NCBI RefSeq assembly: GCF_014873915.1
Contig: NZ_JADBEJ010000005.1
Span: 1,612,001-1,676,000, forward strand
Direction: 5' to 3'
Length of the DNA: 64,000 nt
Origin: Amycolatopsis roodepoortensis
GTDB taxonomy: Bacteria > Actinomycetota > Actinomycetes > Mycobacteriales > Pseudonocardiaceae
The translations under genes and the position numbers were made by a program. The notes below the pieces were generated by a model. It was given only the letters and a program-made list of their open reading frames with translations, did no database searches and was not told where the DNA came from. Positions 51,621 to 60,516 of this stretch are shown here, in pieces; within the stretch, counting starts at the first letter, position 1, and each line of letters begins with the position of its first letter.

Positions 51621-52418
51621 TCACCGCTGGGCCGCGCGGCCGCGGACCAGTCCTAGGATCACCACCCCGGCGAGGGTGACGGCCAGCAACAGCACCGTGC
51701 TCGCCGACGCCAGGAACACCTGTCCCCGGTCCGTGAGCGCGAAAATGCTCGCGGGCAGCGTGCGCCAGTCCGGTGGGTACAGCATCATCGTCGCGCCCAG
51801 TTCGCCCATCGACATCGCCAGCGCGAGACTCGCCGACGCCGAGATCGACGGCAGCAGGACCGGCAGCCGCACCCGCAGCAGCACCCGCACCGGCGAAGCG
51901 CCGAGACTCGCCGCCGCCTGCGCCAGCAGCGGGTCCATCCGCGCGATCGCGGCGGAGACCGTGCTGTAGGAGAACGGCAGCAGGATCATCACGTGACCCA
52001 GCAGCACGATCCAGCGCGTGCCGTTGAAGGCGAGCGGCGGACGGCTGAACGCGACCAGCAGCGCGAGCCCCAGCACCACCGACGGCACGGCGATCGGCAG
52101 GTGGAACAGGGTGTCGACGGCCTTCCGCAGCTTGGACGGCGCGGACTGGGCGGCGAGCGCGGCCCACGTCCCCAGCAGCACCGACACCAGCGACGCGATG
52201 ACGCCGGTCTGGATGCTCACCGAAAGACTCGCGAACGTCTCTCCGGACAGCGCCTGCGCGAAATGCGAGCCGGTGAGCGCGCCCGGCAGCAATCCCGTCC
52301 AGTTCCCGGCGACCGACGCCAGCACGATCATCAGCAGCGGTGCCAGCACGATCGCGGTGAACAGCACCGCGAACACCATCCACAGCAGGACACGGCTACG
52401 CCTGGTCCACAGCAGCAC
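51621..52418 (-). CDS. phnV: Phosphonate ABC importer permease (PhnV-like)
   Basis: 265 aa, six spans, BPD_transp_1 family. The EAA-type coupling loop is AAASLGASPVRVLLRVRLPVLLP (about 165-187). Split permease pair with the 285-aa protein, overlapping it by 23 bp, as in the PhnSTUV-type 2-aminoethylphosphonate importers. The substrate is inferred from the operon (see the FAD oxidase and the phosphonatase-like gene). Confidence 0.82.
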   Translation of the reverse strand: MLLWTRRSRVLLWMVFAVLFTAIVLAPLLMIVLASVAGNWTGLLPGALTGSHFAQALSGETFASLSVSIQTGVIASLVSVLLGTWAALAAQSAPSKLRKAVDTLFHLPIAVPSVVLGLALLVAFSRPPLAFNGTRWIVLLGHVMILLPFSYSTVSAAIARMDPLLAQAAASLGASPVRVLLRVRLPVLLPSISASASLALAMSMGELGATMMLYPPDWRTLPASIFALTDRGQVFLASASTVLLLAVTLAGVVILGLVRGRAAQR

Positions 52419-53249
52419 GACGGCCTCCCTTCGTCAGTCGCCGGTAGGTTCCGTACAGGGCGAGGGAGAACACGACGTTGACCACCGCGATGACACAGGC
52501 CTGCGGGAAGTCGAAGGTCACGATTCCCTTGCCGTAGACCAGCATCGGCAGGGTCGTGACGTCCTTCGCGCCGAGGAACAGCACGATGCCGAACTCGTTC
52601 ATCGCCAGCAGCATGGTCAGGCAGGCGCCGGAAGCCAGTGACGGCAAGGCTTCCGGGAGAATCACCTGACGCAGCACGCGCCCGGGTTTCGCGCCGAGGC
52701 TGGCCGCGACCTCCATCTGCGCCGACGACACCTGGCCGAACGCGGCGAGCGCCGGGCGCATCACGAACGGCGTGTAGAAGGTGATCTCCGCCAGCAGGAT
52801 CCCGAACGGTGAGTACAGGAACCCGCCCGCGCCCAGGATCCCGGCGCTGCCGTAGATGAAGGTGAACGCGAGCGCGATGAGGAACGACGGGAACGCGAGC
52901 ACGGTGTCCACCAGCCGCGAAAGCGTCCGCGCGCCGGGGAACGGCACGAACGCGATCACCAGCGCGAGGAACGTCCCCAGCACCACACAACCAGCGGTCG
53001 CGCCGAGCGCGAGCGCGACGGTCTTCCAGGCGGCGTCCCGGAATTCCGCCGAGCCCAGGACGTCCAGCCACACCGAAAAGCCGAACTCGCCGGTCTTCGA
53101 TTCCAGGGACTGGAGGACGACCAGCACGAGCGGGTAGCCGAAGAAGCCGAGCAGGACGAGCACCGGCGGCAGCAGGAACCAGCCGCGTCCTGGCTGTTTC
53201 TCCCGCCGCCGCGCCGGTGCCGCCGCCGTGGTGGCGAGCGCGAGGCCGG

Positions 53250-53253
<4 letters not shown>
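52396..53253 (-). CDS. phnU: Phosphonate ABC importer permease (PhnU-like)
   Basis: 285 aa, six spans with a basic cytoplasmic N-terminus (PARRREKQPGRG). Coupling loop VAASLGAKPGRVLRQVILPEALP (about 190-212). The ATG at 53253 overlaps the ATPase stop (ATGA). The sister permease starts inside its 3' end. Together they form the transmembrane channel for the PhnS-type binding protein. Confidence 0.82.
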
Positions 53254-54307
<1,054 letters not shown>

Positions 54308-54311
<4 letters not shown>

Positions 54312-55327
54312 CGGCCCACGGCCTTCTTGTACGCGGCGAGGTCGGCGTCGAGCTTCGCGAGGACGGCGTTCCAGTCGGGCTGCCAGATCTCGACGCCGTC
54401 GAGGGCCGCCTTCACCTTGTCCGCCCGCGGGCCGGACGGCGTGACGTCGGTCCGCGACGGGGCGCCGAAGGTGTCGACGACCTTGCCCTGTACCTCGGAC
54501 GAGAGCAGGAAGTCCAGGAACTTCTTGGCGTTCTCGGCGTGCGGCGCGTTGTTCACCAGGCCCGCGTAGTACGGGAGGGCGAAGGTGGAGCGCTTGCCCT
54601 GCGCGTCGGCCGGGAAGAAGACCTCGAAACCGCCGCTCTTCTCGATCGCGGCGAGGTTCATCTGGACATCGCCGTTGGCCACCAGGATCTCTGCCTTGGC
54701 CACCTTCGGCTGCAGCTTGCCGGTGGAGGACGACGGGCCGACGTTGTTGGCTTCGAGCCTCGCGAGGTAGTCGAGCGCGCCCTGGTCGCCGAGGACGTGC
54801 TGGAGCTGCAGCAGGACCGCCGTACCGTCGCCCGCCTCGCCGGGGGTCGAGTACTGGAGCTTGCCCTTGAGCGACGGGGAAAGGAGGTCGTCCCAGGTCT
54901 TGGGCGAGACCTGCGGGTTGCGGATGAAGCTGAGGTAGTTGTTCATGATCGCGAAGTAGCGGCCCTGGCCGTCCTTCTGCCCGGCCGCGACCTGGTCGAT
55001 CCCGGCGGGCGCCGTGGCGGCGAGCAGGCCCTGCGACGCGGCCCGCTGGATGAACGGCGGGAGGGTGACCAGGATGTCGGCCTGGGTGTTGGCCTTCTCC
55101 TTCTCCACCCGGGAGGCGACCTCACCCGATCCGGCGGTGACCGCCTGGACGGTGATCCCGGTCTTGGCCTTGAACTCCTCGAAGCGCTGGGCGTACCAGT
55201 CTTCGAGACCGTCCACTGTGTACAGCGTGACGGTCTGATCGCCGGAGGCGCCACCGGCGGTTCCGCCACAGGCGCCCAGGGTGAGGGCGAGCAACCCGGC
55301 GAGGGCGGTGGCCGCGAGTTTCTTCAT
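54308..55327 (-). CDS. phnS: 2-aminoethylphosphonate-type binding lipoprotein (PhnS-like)
   Basis: 339 aa. Lipobox LGAC (Cys20), then an SBP_bac_1/6-type domain starting TVTLYTVDGLEDWYAQRF. Length and context fit the aminophosphonate-binding proteins. Start ATG at 55327 follows AAGGAGC. The order here (binding protein, ATPase, permease, permease) is exactly PhnS-T-U-V. Located 16 bp after the phosphonatase-like gene. Confidence 0.82.
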
Positions 55328-55343
55328 GTCGTCAAAGCTCCTT

Positions 55344-56015
55344 TTAGGACAGCAGGATGGGGAGGTCGCGGACGGATTCGAGGACATGGGTGGCGCCGGC
55401 GGCTTCGAGGTCCGGCTTCTTCGCCGATCCGGTGAGCACGCCGGCGACGATCGAGGCGCCGGACCGCAGCCCGGTCTGGACGTCCGAAGCGGTGTCGCCG
55501 ACGACGGCGATCCGGCGGACGTCGGTGATTTCGAGCCGCAGCGCGGCGGCGAGGACGAGGTCGGGGTACGGGCGGCCGCGCACGCCCTCACCCGGCGCCA
55601 GCGCGGCGTCGGCGAGGCCGTGCCAGCCCAGCGCGTCCAGGATCGCGTTCTGCGTGGCAGGGGCGAAGCCGGTGGTGAGCGCGACCTTCACGCCTTGGGC
55701 GCGCAGTTCCTGGATCGTCTGCTCGGCGCCGGGGATCGGCTCGCAGTGGCCGTCGGCGACGAGTTTCTCGTAGGCGTCCTGGAAGGCGGTGTTCGCGCGC
55801 TGGGCGCGTTCCTCGTCCCCGTCGAGCAGGGCGCGGAAGACGACGATCTTGGACTGCCCCATCGTCTCGACGACGTAGTCGAGCATTCCGGGGAAGCGAC
55901 TGTCCTCTTCGGACACTCCGGCGGCGGCGATCGCGGCGGTGAAGGCGCGGATCACCAGGCCGTCGTCGGCGACGGTGGTGCCTGCCATGTCCAGGACGAC
56001 GAGTTCGGTGTTCAC
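55344..56015 (-). CDS. Phosphonatase-like HAD hydrolase
   Basis: 223 aa. Nucleophile motif LDMAGTT: Asp9, with Ala at the second position (Ala11) as in phosphonoacetaldehyde hydrolase, where ordinary HAD phosphatases have Asp. The cap contains ETMGQSK, whose Lys (about residue 56) aligns with the Schiff-base Lys53 of Bacillus cereus phosphonatase. Motif III/IV: GRPYPD and VVGDTASDV. It probably cleaves a C-P bond next to a carbonyl. It starts at a GTG overlapping the FAD oxidase stop by 4 nt. Residue alignment was done by eye from memory of the B. cereus protein. Confidence 0.82.
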   Translation of the reverse strand: MNTELVVLDMAGTTVADDGLVIRAFTAAIAAAGVSEEDSRFPGMLDYVVETMGQSKIVVFRALLDGDEERAQRANTAFQDAYEKLVADGHCEPIPGAEQTIQELRAQGVKVALTTGFAPATQNAILDALGWHGLADAALAPGEGVRGRPYPDLVLAAALRLEITDVRRIAVVGDTASDVQTGLRSGASIVAGVLTGSAKKPDLEAAGATHVLESVRDLPILLS

Positions 56016-57124
56016 CAGGAGAGCTCCTCTGCGGTGTCTTCGGCGATGGCGGGGGAACAGGTCATCCCCCGGCCACCCGGTCCGGTGACGAGCCACGCGT
56101 TGTCCGCGACGCGGGCGCGGTGCACGATCCGGGTGGGGTCGGTGGTCTGGGCGTAGACCCCGGCCCAGCGGCGGGCGATCCGCGGGAGCGGCCGTCCGAG
56201 CAGCGCGCCGGCGACCTCGGCCAGATGGTCGTACGGGTCTTCGGTGGTGTCGAACGAGAACGGCTCGTCGTACTCGTGGGTGTCGCCGATGGTCAGCGAG
56301 CCGTCGAGGCGCTGGACCATGAGCAGCTGCATCTTGTTGACCGCGGCGATCTCGCCCTGCGGCTGCCCGGCGTTGAGGCCGTCGAGCGCGTCGCCGCGAT
56401 ACGCCGGGTAGTAGCGGAAGCTGTCCGCGTCGGCGACGGTGGTGGTGAGGATTTCCCCGAGCGGCTCGGTCTGGGCCATCTGCAGCCGCACGCGGCGGAC
56501 CGGGGTCGCCCCGGCGAGCTCCTTGACCAGGCCACCGGTCCAGGCGCCGGTGCACAGCACCACGACGTCGCCTTCGTGGGTCTCACCCGTGTCGTCGACG
56601 ACGCCGCGATCGGTCAGGTCGCGGATCTCGCGGCCGGGAACCCAGGTGTAGCGGCCGGATTTCGCCAGCTCGGCGCGCAGGGCGGGCTGGGCGACGCGCG
56701 GTTCGACGGCGGCGTCGCGGTCGCACCAGAGCGCGCCGAGGAACTCGCCGCGCAGGGCCGGGTTCAGCTCGCGGACCTCGGCGGCGTCGAGCAGCTTGAA
56801 CCCGCGGTCCTCCGTGCTCGCGGCCGCGGCCTCGGCGACGGCGAGTTCGGCGGCCGTGCGGACGACGGTGAGTGAGCCGTTCGGCCGGAAGCCGATGCCT
56901 TCGACGCGTTCGCCGATGCGCTCCCACAGCACTCGCGCCCGGGCGGCCGTCTCAAGTTCGGGGCCACTGGCGCGGCCACCGACCCAGACCAGGCCGAAGT
57001 TGCGCACCGACGCGCCCCTGGCCTCGGGTTCACGTTCGATCTGGACGACGTCGTGGCCGCGTTCGACGGCCTGCCAGGCGTGCTGAGTGCCGAGCACTCC
57101 GCCGCCGATGATGAGGATTCGCAC
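56012..57124 (-). CDS. FAD-dependent amine oxidase (DAO family), phosphonate-linked
   Basis: 370 aa. N-terminal FAD-binding GGGVLGTQHAWQAVERGHDVVQIER, a DAO-type substrate domain, and the C-terminal GPGGRGMT that contacts FAD. Matches the clade of FAD oxidoreductases found beside phosphonatase-like hydrolases (I recall TIGR03364 with TIGR03351). It may oxidise an aminophosphonate to the aldehyde that the neighbouring hydrolase cleaves. First gene of the six-gene operon; starts at GTG; the operator candidate and promoter lie at 57200-57230. Confidence 0.85.
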   Translation of the reverse strand: MRILIIGGGVLGTQHAWQAVERGHDVVQIEREPEARGASVRNFGLVWVGGRASGPELETAARARVLWERIGERVEGIGFRPNGSLTVVRTAAELAVAEAAAASTEDRGFKLLDAAEVRELNPALRGEFLGALWCDRDAAVEPRVAQPALRAELAKSGRYTWVPGREIRDLTDRGVVDDTGETHEGDVVVLCTGAWTGGLVKELAGATPVRRVRLQMAQTEPLGEILTTTVADADSFRYYPAYRGDALDGLNAGQPQGEIAAVNKMQLLMVQRLDGSLTIGDTHEYDEPFSFDTTEDPYDHLAEVAGALLGRPLPRIARRWAGVYAQTTDPTRIVHRARVADNAWLVTGPGGRGMTCSPAIAEDTAEELSW

Positions 57125-57199
57125 ACCGCAGACGCTCGCCTGCGCGCACCAACGCTCCGTGACCCCCGCCCTAACCGCAGGTGAAGTGCCACCGAAATG

Positions 57200-57211
57200 T
57201 GGACCAGACCT
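57200..57211 (-). promoter_or_regulatory. Candidate GntR operator of phosphonate operon
   Basis: TGGACCAGACCT agrees at 9 of 12 positions with the TGGTCTAGACCA-type palindrome bound by some UTRA-type GntR regulators. It lies downstream of TATAAC/GATAAC boxes on the minus strand, that is at the expected start of transcription, about 80 nt upstream of the FAD oxidase gene. Confidence 0.3.
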
Positions 57212-57242
57212 GTTATCTTCGCGTTATATTGCGCCGCGTTTC

Positions 57243-57290
57243 GTCCTCTCGATGCGGTCGTTGAAAGTACAAATACCGCGTTCAGAGGAC
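57243..57290. repeat. Imperfect intergenic palindrome, family C copy 1
   Basis: 16-nt arms GTCCTCTCGATGCGGT and ACCGCGTTCAGAGGAC with three mismatches and a 16-nt loop. The flanks (CGTTTC before and TGAATGCG after) match those of the perfect copy at 62992, so this is a degenerate member. It lies 16 nt downstream of the GntR stop. Confidence 0.7.
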
Positions 57291-57306
57291 TGAATGCGGG
57301 CGGCGG

Positions 57307-58083
57307 CTACTCCACTCGGCCCAGTCGGGTCTCGAAGGAGAGCCGGTCGCCGCGGAACAGCGAGCGGACACGCTCGAACGGGACACCGTCGGGTCCCCAC
57401 GACGTCCGGTGCATCAGCAGCATCGGCAGCGCCGGGTTCGTCCCGATCAGCAACGCCTCCCGTGGCGTGGCGAGCACGGTCTCGACCCGCTCCTCGGCAC
57501 CGTCGAAGACGACCCCGAGCCGTTCCCGCAAACAGGCGTAGAGCGATTGTGTGGGATCGAACACATCCATCAGCGTCGGGAATCGCGCGGCGGTGAGATA
57601 GGTCGATTCGAGCCCGACCCGCTCGTCGTCGGCGAGCAGCACCCGTTCGATGTGGATGACGTCGTCTTCGGGATCGATTTCCAGTTCCGAAGCCAGCGAC
57701 GGACCCGCTTCCCGGCGTTCCAAAGAGATCAGATTCCGGCCCGGCTGAATGCCCTGCCTCCTGAGTCCTTCGGTGTAACTCACCAGAGCGAGCGGCTGGA
57801 CGAGCTTGGGGCCCGCGACGTACGTGCCGCTCCCCTGCCGCCTGCTCAGGCGCCCTTCGAGCACGAGTTCACCGACGGCCTGGCGCACCGTCGCGCGGGA
57901 AACCTCGAATCGTTCGGACAGTTCCCTTTCGGTGGGAAGTACCGCTCCTTGCCCTAATTCGGAGATCACTTCGAGCAGATCGACTTTGACCGCGTAATAG
58001 CGGGGAATGCGGCCGTGCTCGGGAATTCCGTCCCGGACCGGCCCGTCGGCGGGTGGATGTAGTCTTGGCGAACGCGCTTTCAC
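57307..58083 (-). CDS. GntR-family regulator with UTRA domain
   Basis: 258 aa. Winged-helix HTH (about 22-85, VLPTERELSERFEVSRATVRQAVGELV) and a UTRA ligand-binding domain (about 110-250). HutC/PhnF subgroup. GTG at 58083 is chosen because TAGGAT (58096-58091) ends 7 nt before it, the leaderless pattern; no ribosome site exists. Transcribed in the same direction as the phosphonate operon and directly upstream of it, so it is the probable regulator. Confidence 0.88.
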   Translation of the reverse strand: MKARSPRLHPPADGPVRDGIPEHGRIPRYYAVKVDLLEVISELGQGAVLPTERELSERFEVSRATVRQAVGELVLEGRLSRRQGSGTYVAGPKLVQPLALVSYTEGLRRQGIQPGRNLISLERREAGPSLASELEIDPEDDVIHIERVLLADDERVGLESTYLTAARFPTLMDVFDPTQSLYACLRERLGVVFDGAEERVETVLATPREALLIGTNPALPMLLMHRTSWGPDGVPFERVRSLFRGDRLSFETRLGRVE

Positions 58084-58409
58084 GATCCAGATCCTAGGCC
58101 CGTTTCCCCATGCCTGTACTGACCCGAACGAAGTGTTCATGCCACGCTCACACTCGTGGCCGAAAGGGCACCTCCGGCGGCCGTTCAGCCTTCCGGCGGT
58201 TCCGGCGCCCGCCCGTCCAGGAGTAACGGCGTTGGGCGCTCCGGTCTACGCCATTCGTCGGCGGCTGAGGCCGGACGTCCGTTAATCACCACCATCGGCC
58301 GAAAGATCCGAAGAAAGTTGGTTGTCCCGGCGTATGCCCACCTGCTGTAGTCAGTTGGCCGCAGTCAGTCTCCCTGCCTCCACTGTGGACAGCCGGAAGG
58401 AATGAACCC
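58084..58409. other. GntR-trypsin divergent region
   Basis: 326 bp without a credible gene. On the minus strand it contains the GntR -10 box TAGGAT (58091-58096). On the plus strand a TTGTCC (58322-58327) with TGTAGT (58346-58351) 18 nt later is a weak promoter candidate for the protease gene. Confidence 0.45.
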
Positions 58410-59216
58410 TTGGACATCAAGCGTCGGTTCAGCCTGCTCAAAAAGACCCTGATCGCCGTCGCGGCGGCCGGAACCCTGGCGGGTCTCGCCACGGCTCCGC
58501 AAGCCGTCGCCGCCGAGCCGCCGTCGACCGACGTGGTCGGTGGCACGCGCGCCGCACAGGGCGAATTTCCTTGGATGGTAAGGCTTTCCATGGGCTGTGG
58601 TGGTGCGCTCTACACCCCGCAGATCGTGCTGACGGCCGCGCACTGCGTGTCGCGGACCGGGGCCAACACGGGGATCACCGCCACCCTCGGCGTCGTGGAC
58701 CTGCAGAGCACGGCGGCCAAGAAGGTCAAGTCGACCTACGTGTACCGGTCGCCGACCTATCCCACCTCCACCGGCGGTGACTGGGCCCTGATCAAGCTCG
58801 CCAGCCCGGTCAGCGGCATCCCGACCCTGCCGATCGCCACCACCACCGCCAACAACAGCGGCACGTTCACCGTCGCCGGCTGGGGCGCCGCGACCGAGGG
58901 CGGGGCGCAGCAGCGCTACCTGCTCAAGGCCAACGTGCCCTTCGTCTCCGACTCGACCTGCAAGGCGCAGGGCGGCAGCTACGCCGACCTGATCGACAGC
59001 GCCGAGATCTGCGCGGGCAACGTCGCCTCCGGTGGCGTCGACACCTGCCAGGGTGACTCGGGCGGCCCGATGTTCCGTCGCGACAGTGCCGGCGCCTGGA
59101 TCCAGGTCGGCATCACCAGCTGGGGCGAGGGGTGCGCGCGGGCGCACGCTCCCGGCGTCTACACCGAGGTGAGCACCTTCGCGACCGCGATCAAGAACGC
59201 GGCCGCCGGTCTCTAG
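58410..59216 (+). CDS. Secreted trypsin-like serine protease
   Basis: 268 aa, family S1A. Signal peptide (residues 1 to about 35), short propeptide and mature N-terminus VVGG (about 42). Complete triad: His78 (TAAHC), Asp124 (GGDWALIKL), Ser217 (GDSGGP). Asp211 at the base of the S1 pocket predicts cleavage after Arg/Lys. Six cysteines form typical pairs. Starts at TTG with GGAAGGA 8 nt upstream. Streptomyces griseus trypsin is the reference family member. Confidence 0.95.
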   Translation: MDIKRRFSLLKKTLIAVAAAGTLAGLATAPQAVAAEPPSTDVVGGTRAAQGEFPWMVRLSMGCGGALYTPQIVLTAAHCVSRTGANTGITATLGVVDLQSTAAKKVKSTYVYRSPTYPTSTGGDWALIKLASPVSGIPTLPIATTTANNSGTFTVAGWGAATEGGAQQRYLLKANVPFVSDSTCKAQGGSYADLIDSAEICAGNVASGGVDTCQGDSGGPMFRRDSAGAWIQVGITSWGEGCARAHAPGVYTEVSTFATAIKNAAAGL

Positions 59217-59240
59217 GTCTCATCGCTCACGGCATGCCCT

Positions 59241-59282
59241 GAAGGTCCCCTTCACCACAACGGCGTGGTGGAGGGGACCTTC
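59241..59282. repeat. 42-bp intergenic palindrome, family A variant
   Basis: 18-nt arms (left GAAGGTCCCCTTCACCAC) with one G-T pair and a 6-nt loop, 24 nt after the protease stop. Shares the GAAGG-n-CCCTTC theme with the family A elements. Confidence 0.8.
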
Positions 59283-59308
59283 TCGTTCGGCGGACAGCGC
59301 CGGTCACC

Positions 59309-59365
59309 GTGTCGCGAAAGCCACTTTCGGGACATCAGAGGTCGCGAAAGTGGCTTTCGCGACAC
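59309..59365. repeat. 57-bp intergenic palindrome, family E
   Basis: 25-nt arms (left begins GTGTCGCGAAAGCCACTTTC) with one mismatch and a 7-nt loop. Each arm holds its own small palindrome CGCGAAAG..CTTTCG. Located between convergent protease and oxidoreductase genes, next to 59241. Confidence 0.85.
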
Positions 59366-59401
59366 GGGCTCGGCCGCTGTGGCTCGGCCTCACCTGCAAA
59401 G

Positions 59402-60508
59402 TCAGCGGGTCTTGTCCAAACGCGACAGTGTCTCTTCGTACCCCGACACCAGTTCCGCGATCACGTCGGCGACCGGGCGCACCCGGTCCATCCGCCCGAC
59501 GATCTGCCCCACCGGCATCGAGACCACGCTCGGGTCCGCCGCGTGGTGGATCCGGTTGTGCGCGTGGGAGACCAACAGGTTCTGCAGCGGCATCGGCAGC
59601 GGTTCGGGCGCGTCGGGCGCGGCCCAGGCCTCGGTCCACCGCGTCTTGAGCAGCCGCGCCGGTTTGCCCGTGTAGATCCGCGTCCGGACGGTGTCGGACG
59701 AGCCTGCCGCGACCAGCGCGCGCTGCATCGCCTCCGACTCCCCCATGGTCTGGAGGTATTCCTCGGTGGCGAGCCAGAAGGAACCCATCCACACCCCGGA
59801 AGCGCCGAGCGCGAGCGCCGCCGCGACCTGCCTGCCCGAGCCGATCCCGCCGGCGGCGAGCACCGGGACGCGGTCGCCGACGGCGTCCACCACCTCGGGC
59901 AGCAGGACCATCGACGCGATCTCGCCGGTGTGCCCGCCCGCCTCGTAGCCCTGCGCCACCACGATGTCGACGCCGTTGTCGACGTGCCGCACGGCGTGTT
60001 CGGCCTTGCCCGCCAGGGCAGCGACCGGCACGCCCTTCGCGTGACACTGCTCGATGACGTCCACCGGCGGTGAGCCCAGCGCGTTGGCGATCAACCGGAT
60101 GGGGTGTTTCAGCGCGACCTCGACATGGGAGCGGGCGACCGAATGCAGCCAGCCCAGCACTCCCGCGCGTTCGTCGGTGTCGTCCGGCAGCGGCGGCACC
60201 GCGAGTTCGCGCAGCGTCCGCTCCACGAAGTCGCGATGCTCCTGCGGGATGTGTTTCGCGAGATCGATCGACGTCCCTTCGGCCGGGATCTTCGCGGGCA
60301 TCACGATGTCGACGCCGTAGGGCTTCCCGCCGGTGTTCTCGTCCATCCAGGACAGGACGGCGTCGAGCTCGGCGGCGTCGTTGAACCGCACGCAGCCGAG
60401 CACGCCGAGACCGCCCGCCCGGCTGATCGCCGCGGCGACGTGCTCGGAGGGGGTGAACCCGACGATCGGCAGGTCGATCCCGAGCCGGTCGCACAGAGAC
60501 GTCCGCAT
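59402..60508 (-). CDS. Nitronate monooxygenase / 2-nitropropane dioxygenase-family flavoprotein
   Basis: 368 aa. FMN-binding TIM barrel: GGLGVLGC near the N-terminus, QGYEAGGHTGE (about 195-205, the phosphate/flavin and active-site loop) and AAGGIGSGRQVAAALALGASGVWMGSF. Many members are enoyl-CoA reductases rather than nitronate enzymes, including the steroid-pathway IpdC group. It starts 8 nt after the fadD19-like stop with AAGGAG upstream, so it is probably part of the sterol locus. Substrate unknown. Confidence 0.8.
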   Translation of the reverse strand: MRTSLCDRLGIDLPIVGFTPSEHVAAAISRAGGLGVLGCVRFNDAAELDAVLSWMDENTGGKPYGVDIVMPAKIPAEGTSIDLAKHIPQEHRDFVERTLRELAVPPLPDDTDERAGVLGWLHSVARSHVEVALKHPIRLIANALGSPPVDVIEQCHAKGVPVAALAGKAEHAVRHVDNGVDIVVAQGYEAGGHTGEIASMVLLPEVVDAVGDRVPVLAAGGIGSGRQVAAALALGASGVWMGSFWLATEEYLQTMGESEAMQRALVAAGSSDTVRTRIYTGKPARLLKTRWTEAWAAPDAPEPLPMPLQNLLVSHAHNRIHHAADPSVVSMPVGQIVGRMDRVRPVADVIAELVSGYEETLSRLDKTR

Positions 60509-60516
60509 GAAACTCC

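Noticed and set aside
55344..56015. Loss of the Schiff-base lysine in the phosphonatase-like protein
   Set aside because: A first alignment placed Glu at the lysine position; recounting against B. cereus PhnX puts the conserved MG-xx-K motif in register, so the lysine is present.
59402..60508. IpdC itself
   Set aside because: Same family, but the neighbours are side-chain genes, not the ring C/D gene set, and I see no residue that decides between IpdC and other family members.
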